Assembly (NCBI GenBank): GCA_003491845.1
Contig: DNBN01000339.1
Coordinates: 1 to 17,164 of the forward strand
Length of the DNA stretch: 17,164 bases
DNA from: Porticoccaceae bacterium
GTDB taxonomy: Bacteria; Pseudomonadota; Gammaproteobacteria; Pseudomonadales; Porticoccaceae
Direction of reading: 5' to 3'
The translations under genes and the position numbers were made by a program. Of this stretch, positions 7,225-16,242 are shown one piece after another (within the stretch, counting starts at the first letter, position 1; each line of letters begins with the position of its first letter). The notes beneath the pieces are model-generated. The model ran no database searches and was not told the DNA's origin. It was given only the letters and a program-made list of their open reading frames with translations.

Positions 7225-7839
7225 ATGACAAAAACAAATCCAAAGACTATTGAATTTTATTTTGACGTAGGCAGTCCTACCGCCTATTTGGCCTATAAGC
7301 GCCTACAACAACTTAAGGCACAATATAACTGCATTATTATTTACAAACCGGTGCTACTTGGCGGTCTATTCAAAGCATCGGGCAATAGTTCACCAGTGAC
7401 CGTTCCCGCCAAGGGGCGCTATATGATGATGGACGACTTACCCCGGTTTGCCAAGCTGTATGATGTTCCGCTGAATAATAATCCTCACTTTCCTATCAAT
7501 ACACTGAATCTAATGCGAGGCGCTGTGGCAGCTTTACATACTGATTACTTTGACACTTATCTTGATGCGATTTTTTCGGCTATCTGGGTAGAAAGTAAAA
7601 ACATGGGTGACCTAGATATTGTTGCAGAGGTACTTACAGATGCTAATTTAAATACTGCTGCTATTTTGACCTCAACACAAGATTCTGAAGTAAAAACTGC
7701 ACTGATAACCAACACTGAAAAAGCAGTGGAGAAAGGTTTGTTTGGCGCACCAACAATGTTTGTTGATAACGAGATGTTTTTCGGTCAAGACAGACTTCAA
7801 TTTGTGGAACTTACTTTACAACAATCGAACAAAAAGTAG
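7225..7839 (+). CDS. 2-hydroxychromene-2-carboxylate isomerase family protein (kappa-GST/DsbA fold)
   Basis: This 204-aa single-domain protein matches the HCCA isomerase family from end to end. FYFDVGSPTAYLAYKRL carries Ser17 at the glutathione-activating position. KPVLLGGLFKASGN (41-54) is the family's second signature. HFPINTLNLMRGA (88-100) follows. GLFGAPTMFVDNEMFFGQDRL (171-191) contains cis-Pro176 and the closing motif. The characterised enzyme uses glutathione to convert 2-hydroxychromene-2-carboxylate to a benzylidenepyruvate in naphthalene degradation. No other naphthalene gene is visible here, so the present substrate is probably a different unsaturated or ring-derived compound. It has no signal peptide and is cytoplasmic. 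It follows the SDR by 10 nt and precedes the PQQ dehydrogenase by 43 nt, so the three likely form an operon. All key residues are intact, unlike domain 1 of the tandem protein at 1954-3321. Confidence 0.9.
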   Translation: MTKTNPKTIEFYFDVGSPTAYLAYKRLQQLKAQYNCIIIYKPVLLGGLFKASGNSSPVTVPAKGRYMMMDDLPRFAKLYDVPLNNNPHFPINTLNLMRGAVAALHTDYFDTYLDAIFSAIWVESKNMGDLDIVAEVLTDANLNTAAILTSTQDSEVKTALITNTEKAVEKGLFGAPTMFVDNEMFFGQDRLQFVELTLQQSNKK

Positions 7840-7882
7840 AGAGACTAACAATAACTAAAAATATCTGTCATAGGAAAATATC

Positions 7883-10090
7883 ATGCGAATCGTCTTTTTT
7901 GTCGCCCTCGTGGGACTGCTTAGCAGCACCCTCTTTGCCTCCCAAATACCACAGACAGTTAACCAAAAAGCAATTATTAATCCAGGTGGGGAATGGCTAA
8001 GTTACGGCCGCACCTATCGTGAACAGCGCTTTAGTCCGCTTGACAAAATAAATCGTGAAAATGTTGATGAGCTGGATTTAGCATGGTCCTTTAAATTTGA
8101 CACAGCAAGAGGCATGGAAGCAACACCCATTGTTCATAATGGCGTCATTTATGTCAGCACAGGCTGGAGTCATGTGCATGCTCTTGATGCTCGGTCGGGA
8201 AATGAGCTGTGGCATTACGATGCAAAGATCCCTAAAGCACAGCTAGCCAAGACCTGCTGTGGGCCAGTAAACCGCGGTGTCGCCCTATGGCAAGATAATG
8301 CTGAGTCGCCATTACAAGTGTTTTTTGGGGCCTTGGATGGCCGCTTAATTGCTTTAGATGCATTAACTGGCGACGAAAACTGGTCTATCCAAAGCACACC
8401 TACCGATGGCAATTACAGCATTACTGGAGCACCAAGAATTGTAAAAGGCATGGTCATTATTGGTAATGGTGGCGCCGAATTAGGCGTGCGCGGTTATGTA
8501 AGTGCTTATGATGTAAATACCGGTGAAATGAAGTGGCGCTTCTATACTGTACCTGGGGACCGCAATAAACCGCAAGAAAACGCAGCATTAGAAGCCGCAC
8601 TTGATACCTGGAGTGGTGATGAGTGGTACAAGCTCGGTGGAGGTGGTGGTACAGCGTGGGATTCACTGGTCTATGACCCAGAGCTAGATTTACTCTACAT
8701 AGGAACGGGCAACGGATCCCCATGGAATCGTGATCTGCGCAGTCCCGGTGGTGGTGACAACCTTTATTTAAGTTCTATTGTGGCTCTGCGCCCAGACAGT
8801 GGCGAGTATGTATGGCATTATCAGGTAACACCAGCAGACAACTGGGACTACACTGCAACGCAACAGCTGGTGCTGGCCGAACTTGAGCTTAATGGAAAGC
8901 AACGGTCCGTCATTATGCAGGCACCAAAGAATGGTTTTTTCTATGTTCTAGATCGTATAACCGGCGAATTACTATCTGCCGAGAAGTTTGGCAAAGCTAC
9001 TTGGGCAACCCATGTAGACATGCAAACTGGTCGACCAGTGGAGAGCAAATTTGCTGACTATCAAGAGAATGGCGGTAGTTTTATCTGGCCATCACCCTAT
9101 GGCGCTCACAACTGGCAGCCTATGTCGTATAGTCCAAAAACCGGCTTGATGTACATTCCGGTCCAAAGTATCCCCGCCTACTTCAGTGCACAAGAAGAAG
9201 TGATGTATAGAGTCAATCGCTGGAATACTGGTGTAGATTTAAACACAAACCGTGACCCAAAGAGTTGGGTGGCAGCTCGCGCGTCGATGGATGCGCTGAT
9301 CTTCGGCGAATTGGTTGCTTGGGATCCTGTTAAAAAATCACGCGCATGGAAAGTGCACCATAACAAGCCCTCTAATGGCGGCATTTTAAGTACCGATGGT
9401 AATTTAGTTTTCCAGGGTACCTGGGACGGTACCTTTGCCGCCTATGACGCCTACAATGGTGACAAACTGTGGCAATACAAATCGGACAGCGCGGTTCTTG
9501 CCGGTCCAGTCAGCTATGAACTCGATGGTGAACAATACATCGCCGTAGCTCAGGGCAGTGGCGGTACGGTGATGATTACCGTTGGCGATGAATTACAGCG
9601 TAACAAAATCAATCAAAACAAGTTGTTAGTATTCAAACGCGGCGATTTTAACAATACTCAGGTACAAACTGATCGTGGTTTAACTACTATACAGCCCATT
9701 GGGAGACCGATAAACAGAGATCCGAAGGTGATCGCCCACGGTGAATCTCTGTACCACAATAATTGTGCCTCTTGTCATGGCATAAACGCGCTAAGCAACT
9801 ATGTAGTGCCCAACCTGCGCTACATGAGTGAGCAGACTCATGAAGAGTTTGCCACCATCGTACTCGGTGGCTCACGAACTCATAAGGGAATGATTGGTTT
9901 CTATGAGACTCTCAACCTTGACGATGTCAACGCCATACATACTTATCTAGACAACAAGCAAGATCATCTGCCAGATCGGCTCGAACTGACCTTCTGGCAA
10001 AAAATTGAGTACTGGATAAATTACTGGATGGCAAAACTTGGAGCGATGTTCCCAGAGTTACTAAATGCTACTCGTGATTTTATTATGTAA
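7883..10090 (+). CDS. PQQ-dependent quinohemoprotein alcohol dehydrogenase, exported
   Basis: A 735-aa protein with an N-terminal signal peptide (about 1-20), a PQQ beta-propeller (about 35-590) and a C-terminal cytochrome c domain (about 613-690). Propeller landmarks are adjacent Cys125-Cys126 (vicinal disulfide over PQQ), Arg131, GGAE with Glu199, GTGN with Asn277, and NWDYTATQQ with catalytic Asp322. The residue two after that Asp is Thr324, not the Asp of lanthanide enzymes, so calcium is predicted. Haem c is bound at CASCH (628-632), with Met670 in THKGMIGF as probable sixth ligand. This is the type II alcohol dehydrogenase layout: periplasmic oxidation of an alcohol with electrons passed to the respiratory chain. 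After the haem domain comes a tail of about 45 residues rich in Trp, Tyr and Phe (about 700-735), which could associate with the membrane. ATG 7883 has AGGA 7 nt upstream. Substrate is unknown; no PQQ synthesis genes are in the window. Confidence 0.95.
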   Translation: MRIVFFVALVGLLSSTLFASQIPQTVNQKAIINPGGEWLSYGRTYREQRFSPLDKINRENVDELDLAWSFKFDTARGMEATPIVHNGVIYVSTGWSHVHALDARSGNELWHYDAKIPKAQLAKTCCGPVNRGVALWQDNAESPLQVFFGALDGRLIALDALTGDENWSIQSTPTDGNYSITGAPRIVKGMVIIGNGGAELGVRGYVSAYDVNTGEMKWRFYTVPGDRNKPQENAALEAALDTWSGDEWYKLGGGGGTAWDSLVYDPELDLLYIGTGNGSPWNRDLRSPGGGDNLYLSSIVALRPDSGEYVWHYQVTPADNWDYTATQQLVLAELELNGKQRSVIMQAPKNGFFYVLDRITGELLSAEKFGKATWATHVDMQTGRPVESKFADYQENGGSFIWPSPYGAHNWQPMSYSPKTGLMYIPVQSIPAYFSAQEEVMYRVNRWNTGVDLNTNRDPKSWVAARASMDALIFGELVAWDPVKKSRAWKVHHNKPSNGGILSTDGNLVFQGTWDGTFAAYDAYNGDKLWQYKSDSAVLAGPVSYELDGEQYIAVAQGSGGTVMITVGDELQRNKINQNKLLVFKRGDFNNTQVQTDRGLTTIQPIGRPINRDPKVIAHGESLYHNNCASCHGINALSNYVVPNLRYMSEQTHEEFATIVLGGSRTHKGMIGFYETLNLDDVNAIHTYLDNKQDHLPDRLELTFWQKIEYWINYWMAKLGAMFPELLNATRDFIM

Positions 10091-10316
10091 GCCAATCTAT
10101 CTAGGGTATCTGCGCCGAATATTTTTAGTGAATGATATAACAAAATCCGTCAGCTAATTTTTAAACATTTAGACAAAACGGTCCAAGTCAGAAGGCTCTG
10201 TCGACGCGATGGACTTTAGTCATTAAGCTTCCTAGAATACACCGCTAACCTCGGCTCTATCTACGGCACGAGTATGGCGTTTCGGCTAGACTACTGATCC
10301 GGATTGCCGGCGCCTG

Positions 10317-10327
10317 GACACTGTGTC
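10317..10327. promoter_or_regulatory. Short perfect palindrome upstream of the S9 peptidase
   Basis: GACACTGTGTC is an 11-bp perfect inverted repeat, 36 nt before ATG 10364, in a 273-nt gap. It could be an operator or part of a leader hairpin. The rest of the gap (10091-10363) shows no recognisable RNA gene, promoter or T-tailed terminator. Confidence 0.25.
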
Positions 10328-10363
10328 AGTCGAGGAAAGTACATATAACAAGGAGCTAAATCC

Positions 10364-12430
10364 ATGATCCACAAAAAATATTTACAGCGGCCCTCACTGA
10401 CACTCTTACTAAGTATGATCTGTGCCAGCGTATCGACAGCATCAGAGTCAGGTGTCAGTGATACACTTACGCTGAAAGATTTGTTTACTCTAGAGTACGC
10501 GGCTAACCCTGTGGCCATGCCCGATGGCAAGCATGTTATCTATGAACGCCGCAGCATGGATATCATGACAGACTCTTTACGGCGCAATTTATGGATGGCT
10601 TCTCTTGATGGTAGTCAACAGATACCGTTATTATCGGATAGTGAAAATCACTTCAGTCCTATCTTTTCTGCCGACGGATCCAAAATGGCATATCTCTCGA
10701 CGAAAGAAGGTAAAGTACAGATTTACTCGCAAGATCTAGCCACTGGCTACACCGCGCGCGTAACCGACGTTGCTATGACACCAAATAACATAAGCTTCTC
10801 TCCTGATGGTAAACAAATAGCCTTCTCTATGTTTACACCCAACAAAGCAAAGCCTATGTTTAACCTAGATTTTAAACCTGAGGGCGCACAATGGGCAGAC
10901 AGTGCGCACTATATCGATCAAACGTTGTTCCAGCGCGATGGAGCCGGCATGAATCGTCCGGGCAATATGCACATTTATGTGGTTCCCGCCATCGGTGGAA
11001 CACCACGCCAAATTACTTCGAGCGCATACGATTTTTCAGGCTCAATCGAATGGAGTAAAAATGCTGATCAGTTGATTGTATCGGCCAATACCCGCAACGA
11101 TGATTTTGACGTGCTTAACTCTGATCTACTCTCGATCGATTTGAAAACCGCTGATGTCACAAAACTCACCAATACAAGTGGTCCTGAAAGTAGCCCAAAA
11201 TTGAGCCCAAATGGAGGAAAAATTGCATTTATTGGGTTTGAGGATAACGGTAAATCAAGTCAGCTGAATCAGCTATACACAATGAATACTGATGGCTCAG
11301 GTGTACAAAGCTTAACACCAAACTTAGATAGATCGGTTGCTGACATCACTTGGGCTGAAAACGGCAAAGGTGTGTATTTTAGCTACGATAATATGGGTAG
11401 AAAGCACCTTGCCTACGTCAATCTGTCGGGAAAAATCGTTATCAAATCTGATGCTCTTGGAGGTATTAGTATCGGCAGACCATATACCTCCGGCCATTAT
11501 GCTGTTACCCCAAAGGGTGCTGTTGTATTTACCGCCAGCAGAGGGGACCGTCCCGCTGATCTGGCTCTGATAAATGACGAAGGCAATGTCATCCAGCTCA
11601 CCGATCTTAATGGAGATGTGTTTGATCACAAAGCAATTAATAAACCATCGTTAATAGAGGTAAAAAGCAGCGTCGATGATCGTAACTTACAAGCATGGAT
11701 CGTTACGCCGCCCGATTTCGATCCAACGCAAAAATATCCACTTATCCTAGAGATTCACGGAGGTCCTCACACAGCCTATGGACCAGAATTTTCTAGCGAA
11801 ATCCAACTGTTTGCGGCCAATGGCTATGTGGTCGTTTATGGGAATCCTAGAGGTTCAACCTCTCAAGGTGCCGAATTTGCCAATTTGATCGATAAAAACT
11901 ACCCTTCACAAGATTACGATGACCTCATGGACATGGTCAATGGCGTTATCTCTAAGGGCTATGTTGATGAAAAAAACCTGTTTGTCACCGGTGGCTCCGG
12001 TGGCGGAGTATTAACCGCCTGGATTATTGGTAACACCGATAGATTTAAAGCCGCCGTAGTTGCGAAACCGGTGATTAATTGGACTAGCATGATAGGTACA
12101 TCTGATATCTACACCTATATGGCTAAATACTGGTTTACTGATCTACCCTGGGTAGATTACCAACAGTACTGGGATCGCTCTCCCTTGTCTCTGGTGGGTA
12201 ATGTAACAACTCCGACCATGGTTCTCACTGGCGAACAGGATGTTCGCACACCTATGGCCGAAAGCGAACAATACTATGGTGCGCTTCGCTTACAAGGGGT
12301 TGAAAGCGCCTTTGTACGCATTCAAGGTGCCTACCATGGTATTGGCGCAAAACCGTCTAATCTGGCGCGTAAGGTGGGTTATATTTTAGCGTGGTTTGAT
12401 AAGCACAAAGCTAGCAAAAAAGAAAACTAA
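10364..12430 (+). CDS. Exported S9 family (prolyl oligopeptidase-type) peptidase
   Basis: This 688-aa protein has a signal peptide (hydrophobic 11-23, likely cut near Ala26). A TolB/WD40-like beta-propeller spans about 40-420, with repeated blades such as FSADGSKMAYLS, FSPDGKQIAFS and LSPNGGKIAFI. An alpha/beta-hydrolase domain follows from about 430. The catalytic triad is visible: GGSGGG with Ser545, GEQDVRTP with Asp626, and AYHGI with His658. HGGP (465-468) gives the oxyanion loop. The order and length fit acylaminoacyl-peptidase or dipeptidyl-peptidase-5-like members of S9C. It would cleave short peptides or acyl-amino acids in the periplasm. ATG 10364 has AAGGAG 8 nt upstream. The 273-nt gap after the PQQ gene suggests its own promoter. 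Its link to the catabolic genes is unclear; deacylation of an amino-acid conjugate is conceivable but only a guess. Confidence 0.93.
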   Translation: MIHKKYLQRPSLTLLLSMICASVSTASESGVSDTLTLKDLFTLEYAANPVAMPDGKHVIYERRSMDIMTDSLRRNLWMASLDGSQQIPLLSDSENHFSPIFSADGSKMAYLSTKEGKVQIYSQDLATGYTARVTDVAMTPNNISFSPDGKQIAFSMFTPNKAKPMFNLDFKPEGAQWADSAHYIDQTLFQRDGAGMNRPGNMHIYVVPAIGGTPRQITSSAYDFSGSIEWSKNADQLIVSANTRNDDFDVLNSDLLSIDLKTADVTKLTNTSGPESSPKLSPNGGKIAFIGFEDNGKSSQLNQLYTMNTDGSGVQSLTPNLDRSVADITWAENGKGVYFSYDNMGRKHLAYVNLSGKIVIKSDALGGISIGRPYTSGHYAVTPKGAVVFTASRGDRPADLALINDEGNVIQLTDLNGDVFDHKAINKPSLIEVKSSVDDRNLQAWIVTPPDFDPTQKYPLILEIHGGPHTAYGPEFSSEIQLFAANGYVVVYGNPRGSTSQGAEFANLIDKNYPSQDYDDLMDMVNGVISKGYVDEKNLFVTGGSGGGVLTAWIIGNTDRFKAAVVAKPVINWTSMIGTSDIYTYMAKYWFTDLPWVDYQQYWDRSPLSLVGNVTTPTMVLTGEQDVRTPMAESEQYYGALRLQGVESAFVRIQGAYHGIGAKPSNLARKVGYILAWFDKHKASKKEN

Positions 12431-12494
12431 CGGCCCTATTGTCCTTGGTCAGCAACCCGACCTATGGTGGATAATAAACAATGAGGGGATCACT

Positions 12495-12686
12495 ATGGCG
12501 CAGGCAATTAATAAATTCTGCCCTCGTTCTGGGAAACCAATAGCACAAGACTCACTAACCACCTACAAAGGCCACATCGTAGGTTTCTGTAATTCGGATT
12601 GTAGAGAGAGTTTCGCCAGTGACATTAACGGCAATCCCAATGACACTAATTCTTTTGATACTATCATCAAAGATAACAAGCTCTGA
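12495..12686 (+). CDS. Small YHS/TRASH-like cysteine protein, 63 aa
   Basis: The product is 63 aa. It has FCPRSGKPIA near the start, then YKGHIVGFCNSDCRESFASD. Cys9 and the Cys32-x3-Cys36 pair, with aromatic residues around them, resemble the YHS/TRASH type of small metal-binding domain (CPVSGK, then a Y-G-VGFCC-C-F pattern). Metal binding is inferred. ATG 12495 has GAGGGG about 6 nt upstream; the open frame extends back to 12396 into the peptidase gene, but that part has no conserved look. It starts 64 nt after the S9 peptidase stop and is the last gene before the convergent beta-oxidation operon. It could carry a transition metal, act as a sensor, or help an enzyme of the locus. It has no signal peptide, so it is cytoplasmic. 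Confidence 0.72.
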   Translation: MAQAINKFCPRSGKPIAQDSLTTYKGHIVGFCNSDCRESFASDINGNPNDTNSFDTIIKDNKL

Positions 12687-12728
12687 CAACCCAAACTACA
12701 AGCTACACCGAGCAAAGTTGATGGCCGC

Positions 12729-12749
12729 ATTGGCAACTCCACTGCCAAT
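12729..12749. terminator. Possible bidirectional hairpin between convergent genes
   Basis: ATTGGCA and TGCCAAT form a perfect 7-bp stem around the 7-nt loop ACTCCAC. It lies in the 150-nt gap where the plus-strand small gene and the minus-strand FadB-like gene converge. Its position suits a terminator, but neither strand has a proper T-run after it, so it may be weak or accidental. The rest of the gap holds no gene. Confidence 0.3.
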
Positions 12750-12836
12750 TCTCATAAACATCGAAGTATTGCGACAACAGCAAATACCCATCCACGCCAC
12801 GCCACGCTTATTGTGGATGACAACCCTCGGATAGAC

Positions 12837-14984
12837 TCACACCATCAGTTCGCCACTTTTCATATGTTGTCTGACAATCTCAGGGCACTCAAAACGCTCA
12901 CCATAAAGTGAAGTCAGCTGTTCACAACGGTCTATAAACGCTTGAAATCCATAGGTATTAACATACTGTATAAAGCCGCCCGTGTGTGCCGGCGCACCTA
13001 TGCCCATGATGGAACCTATATTGCCATCGGCAACCGAACGCAGCACGCCTGTTTGTAGACATTTGAGCGCCTCAATCACCTGCCGAAACATCAGTCGGTC
13101 TTTGATATCATCGTCGGACACATGCACATCTTTTTTGTAATAAAGATCATACAGACCGGGCCAGATGTTTTTAGAACCATCAGCGTGATATTCGTAGTAA
13201 CCACCGCCGTGGTGGCGACCTCCGCGAGCGTTATCGGTAATCATATCCTTGATCACTCGTCGAGTCACCGCACCGTCACTCCACTTATCTTCCACACCCA
13301 TAGAAGCCCAGGTTTCTCCGGCTTTTCGCGTAAGCTCCAAGCTCGTCTCATCACCTACCTGTAATGGACCTACTGGCATACCGATGGCTTTGCCCAAGGT
13401 ATCAATCTTAACCGGATGAACACCTTCAGTTAGTAACTGCAGGCCTTCATCGAGGTAGGTGCCGAAGGTTCTGGAGGTGAAGAAACCGAGAGAATCATTA
13501 ACCACAATAGGGGTTTTACGGATCTGCTGAGTGAAATCAAAAGCCTTGGCCAGGGCCTCATCACTGGTTTTATCACCAACGATAATTTCCACTAGCGGCA
13601 TCTTATCCACCGGCGAGAAAAAGTGGATGCCGACGAAGTTTTCAGGCTTACCCGCAGCCTTTGCCAGCTCAGTTATTGGCAGCGTAGACGTATTAGAGCC
13701 CCAAAAGCCATCTTCAGCTAAGTACTGCTCGGTGTTGCCGATTATTTTATTCTTCAGTTCAATATTTTCAAATACGGCTTCAATAATTAAATCACAGCCG
13801 GCCAGATCGCTGTCTTGCGCGGTTGGCAAAATTAACTCCAGCAGCGCATCTGCTTGCGATTGGAAGATTTTTCCACGCTTCACCGCTTTATTCACCAAGT
13901 TTTCTGAGTAAGCTTTACCTTTTTCTGCCGCCTCCAGAGTCATATCCTTCAGCACTACCTGAATACCGGCCTTAGCTGCCACATAAGCAACACCCTGACC
14001 CATCATACCTGCACCCAACACACCAAGCTTACGAGTAGGATTTTTCTCAACATGCTTGGGTCGGCTCGCGCCGGCATTAATTTTACCCAGCTGAAAGAAA
14101 AATGCATTGATCATATTCTTCGCCACTGGACCGGTGACGACTTTAATAAATTCACGCCCTTCCACACGCAGCATAGTATCTATATCCAGAACGGTAGACT
14201 GAAAAGCGATATCCATTGCAGCGGTCATTTGTGGCATTAAGCCACGAGTTTGCTTGTGTAACATGGTGGGCGCCATCGTGGCGAACTGAGCATTGCGCGG
14301 AGAACTTATCGCGCCACCGGGTATTTTGTAGCCTTTTTTGTCCCATGGCTGCACAGCGGCATCTGCATCGGCCTTGTTGTCCAGTATCCAGGCCTTAGCT
14401 CGCAGCAACAACTCATCCAGTGAGGACACTAGCTCGTGGATAAGGCCGCCCTCTAATGCCTTCTCAGGAGTTAGGCGCTGACTCTTTAAAATAATATCCA
14501 ACGCCTTTTCGACGCCAATAAGCTTGGTTAGACGCACCACACCACCGCCAGCGGGATAAACTCCTATGGCACACTCTGGCAGACCGATTTGTACTGATTT
14601 ATGGTTGTAAGCGAGTCGATAGTTACAGGCCAGAGACAGCTCATAGCCTCCACCCAAAGCAGCACCGTTGATCGCTGCCACCACAGGGACTGGCAGCTTT
14701 TCCAAACGTCTGAAGTGACCCTTAATCAATTCGCCATTGGCAAATAAAGCGGCCTCATCACCAGCATCCATTGACACCAACTCGTTAAGATCTGCCCCGG
14801 CAAAGAAAACCTTCTTGGCAGACGCAAAGATAACCCCGGTCAAGCTGTCTTCAGCCTCTAAGCGAGCAACCGTTTCGTCCATTGCTTCATTATATTCCGC
14901 ATTAATTGCATTTACCGGACCCGTCATGTCCATCGTCACAGTAACAATACCTTGCGCATCCTTTTCGTACTTAAATACACCCAT
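12837..14984 (-). CDS. FadB-like enoyl-CoA hydratase / 3-hydroxyacyl-CoA dehydrogenase, complete
   Basis: A 715-aa multifunctional beta-oxidation protein. The crotonase domain (1-190) has FFAGADLNEL (60-69), GGGYE with Glu115 and GLPE with Glu137. This spacing is two residues longer than in E. coli FadB. The dehydrogenase domain has LGVLGAGMMGQG (320-331), SNTS (430-433), IHFFSP with catalytic His454, and the C-terminal helical repeat ending GERFECPEIVRQHMKSGE. It would hydrate 2-enoyl-CoA and oxidise L-3-hydroxyacyl-CoA in the cytoplasm. AAGG precedes ATG 14984. It lies 49 nt downstream of the thiolase gene on the same strand, giving a thiolase-then-FadB order, opposite to the fadBA order of E. 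coli. It differs clearly in sequence from the partial paralogue at 1-1862, so the two probably handle different acyl-CoAs. Confidence 0.95.
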   Translation of the reverse strand: MGVFKYEKDAQGIVTVTMDMTGPVNAINAEYNEAMDETVARLEAEDSLTGVIFASAKKVFFAGADLNELVSMDAGDEAALFANGELIKGHFRRLEKLPVPVVAAINGAALGGGYELSLACNYRLAYNHKSVQIGLPECAIGVYPAGGGVVRLTKLIGVEKALDIILKSQRLTPEKALEGGLIHELVSSLDELLLRAKAWILDNKADADAAVQPWDKKGYKIPGGAISSPRNAQFATMAPTMLHKQTRGLMPQMTAAMDIAFQSTVLDIDTMLRVEGREFIKVVTGPVAKNMINAFFFQLGKINAGASRPKHVEKNPTRKLGVLGAGMMGQGVAYVAAKAGIQVVLKDMTLEAAEKGKAYSENLVNKAVKRGKIFQSQADALLELILPTAQDSDLAGCDLIIEAVFENIELKNKIIGNTEQYLAEDGFWGSNTSTLPITELAKAAGKPENFVGIHFFSPVDKMPLVEIIVGDKTSDEALAKAFDFTQQIRKTPIVVNDSLGFFTSRTFGTYLDEGLQLLTEGVHPVKIDTLGKAIGMPVGPLQVGDETSLELTRKAGETWASMGVEDKWSDGAVTRRVIKDMITDNARGGRHHGGGYYEYHADGSKNIWPGLYDLYYKKDVHVSDDDIKDRLMFRQVIEALKCLQTGVLRSVADGNIGSIMGIGAPAHTGGFIQYVNTYGFQAFIDRCEQLTSLYGERFECPEIVRQHMKSGELMV

Positions 14985-15033
14985 TATTCAAACCTTTTTT
15001 GTAATCCTAAATCCTAAGTCTGTACCGAATACC

Positions 15034-16242
15034 TTAAATACGCTCGATCAGACAAGAAATTCCCATGCCACCACCAACACAGAGCGACAACATGGCTCGC
15101 TTTAATTGTCTGCGCTCCAATTCGTCCAACATGGTACTGACCAACATAGCACCAGTTGCACCAAGGGGATGTCCCATTGCTATTGAGCCACCGTTAACAT
15201 TTGTTATTGCATGGTCAATGTCTAGATCTTTCATGTACCTCATAGCGACGGATGCAAAGGCTTCATTTATTTCCCAGAGGTCAATATCATCAGCTGTAAG
15301 CCCGGCTGTCTTCAGACACTTCATTGCAGCAGGGCCGGGGCCAGCAAGCATGATAACGGGGTCCGAGGCCAAGATGGACCCTGCCAAGATTCGCCCGCGC
15401 GGAGTCAAGTTGAGATCTTTACCGGCCTTTTCTGAACCTATCAAAACTGCACTTGCGCCGTCTACAATTCCAGAAGAATTACCCGGAGTATGGACATGAG
15501 ATATACTCTCTAAGGTATTGTATTTATTTAAAATAATTTCATCAAAAGCCATGTTTCCCATTATCTCAAAAGAAGGCCTTAAACCGCCTAAAATTTCCAT
15601 ATTGGTATGTGGCTTAATAAAATCGTCACGTTCTAGAATCATCAGACCATTCTTGTCGCGTACAGGCACTACGGAACCATCAAACCAACCGCTATCCCGA
15701 GCATGGGCAGCACGTCGTTGAGACTCCATCGCATAAGCATCAACATCTTCTCGACTATAACCATCAATGGTGGCAATAGTATCAGCGCCAATACCCTGAG
15801 GAACAAAACTCTGCTGAATTGCAAAGGCTGCATCTCCTGTCATTGATCCGCCATCAGAACCCATAGGTACACGCGACATGCACTCAACACCCCCAGCAAC
15901 GACTAATTGTTCCCAGCCGGAAGCAACTTTTTGAGCGCCGGTATTGACCGCCTCTAACCCAGAGGCACAAAAACGGTTCAGTTGAACACCAGCAACTGAC
16001 TCATGCCAACCGGCATTCTGCACAATCATTTTAGCAATATCACTGCCCTGCTCACCAACAGGAGACACGCAACCCATCACTACATCGTCAACATAAGCGG
16101 TATCTAAATCATTACGCTCCTGAAGTGCTCGCAAAAGGCCTGCTCCTAAATCAATAGGTTTCACCTCATGCAGACTGCCGCCGGGCTTACCTTTACTACG
16201 TGGCGTTCTAATTGCGTCATATATATAAGCTGCGTTACTCAT
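15034..16242 (-). CDS. Acetyl-CoA C-acyltransferase (thiolase)
   Basis: This 402-aa thiolase has all catalytic residues in place: Cys92 in [15 protein letters not shown] at 326-329, His358 in [13 protein letters not shown], and Cys388 in SLCVGGGMG near the C-terminus. Length and motif order are those of degradative thiolases that cleave 3-ketoacyl-CoA with CoA to give acetyl-CoA and a shortened acyl-CoA. The ATG at 16242 has GAGGA about 9 nt upstream. It is the middle gene of the minus-strand operon, 57 nt after the dienoyl-CoA isomerase-type gene and 49 nt before the FadB-like gene, so it should supply the last step of the cycle carried out by its neighbours. Chain-length preference cannot be read from the sequence, and a FadI-like or ketoadipyl-type specificity is not excluded. 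Confidence 0.95.
   Translation of the reverse strand: MSNAAYIYDAIRTPRSKGKPGGSLHEVKPIDLGAGLLRALQERNDLDTAYVDDVVMGCVSPVGEQGSDIAKMIVQNAGWHESVAGVQLNRFCASGLEAVNTGAQKVASGWEQLVVAGGVECMSRVPMGSDGGSMTGDAAFAIQQSFVPQGIGADTIATIDGYSREDVDAYAMESQRRAAHARDSGWFDGSVVPVRDKNGLMILERDDFIKPHTNMEILGGLRPSFEIMGNMAFDEIILNKYNTLESISHVHTPGNSSGIVDGASAVLIGSEKAGKDLNLTPRGRILAGSILASDPVIMLAGPGPAAMKCLKTAGLTADDIDLWEINEAFASVAMRYMKDLDIDHAITNVNGGSIAMGHPLGATGAMLVSTMLDELERRQLKRAMLSLCVGGGMGISCLIERI

Noticed and set aside
8840..8860. Lanthanide-type PQQ dehydrogenase
   Set aside because: The residue two after catalytic Asp322 is Thr324 and not Asp, so the lanthanide marker is missing.
10391..10426. Lipoprotein signal (SMIC) in the S9 peptidase
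   Set aside because: The residue before Cys20 is Ile, which does not fit the lipobox; an ordinary signal peptide cut near Ala26 fits better.
12396..12494. Upstream extension of the 63-aa protein into the S9 peptidase gene
   Set aside because: It overlaps the peptidase C-terminus in another frame and lacks the conserved pattern; GAGGGG before 12495 gives a better start.
13531..13911. 126-codon open frame on the plus strand
   Set aside because: Antisense shadow of the FadB-like gene, which has full domain support.
15065..15499. 144-codon open frame on the plus strand
   Set aside because: Antisense to the thiolase, which has all catalytic residues; no domain visible in the antisense frame.
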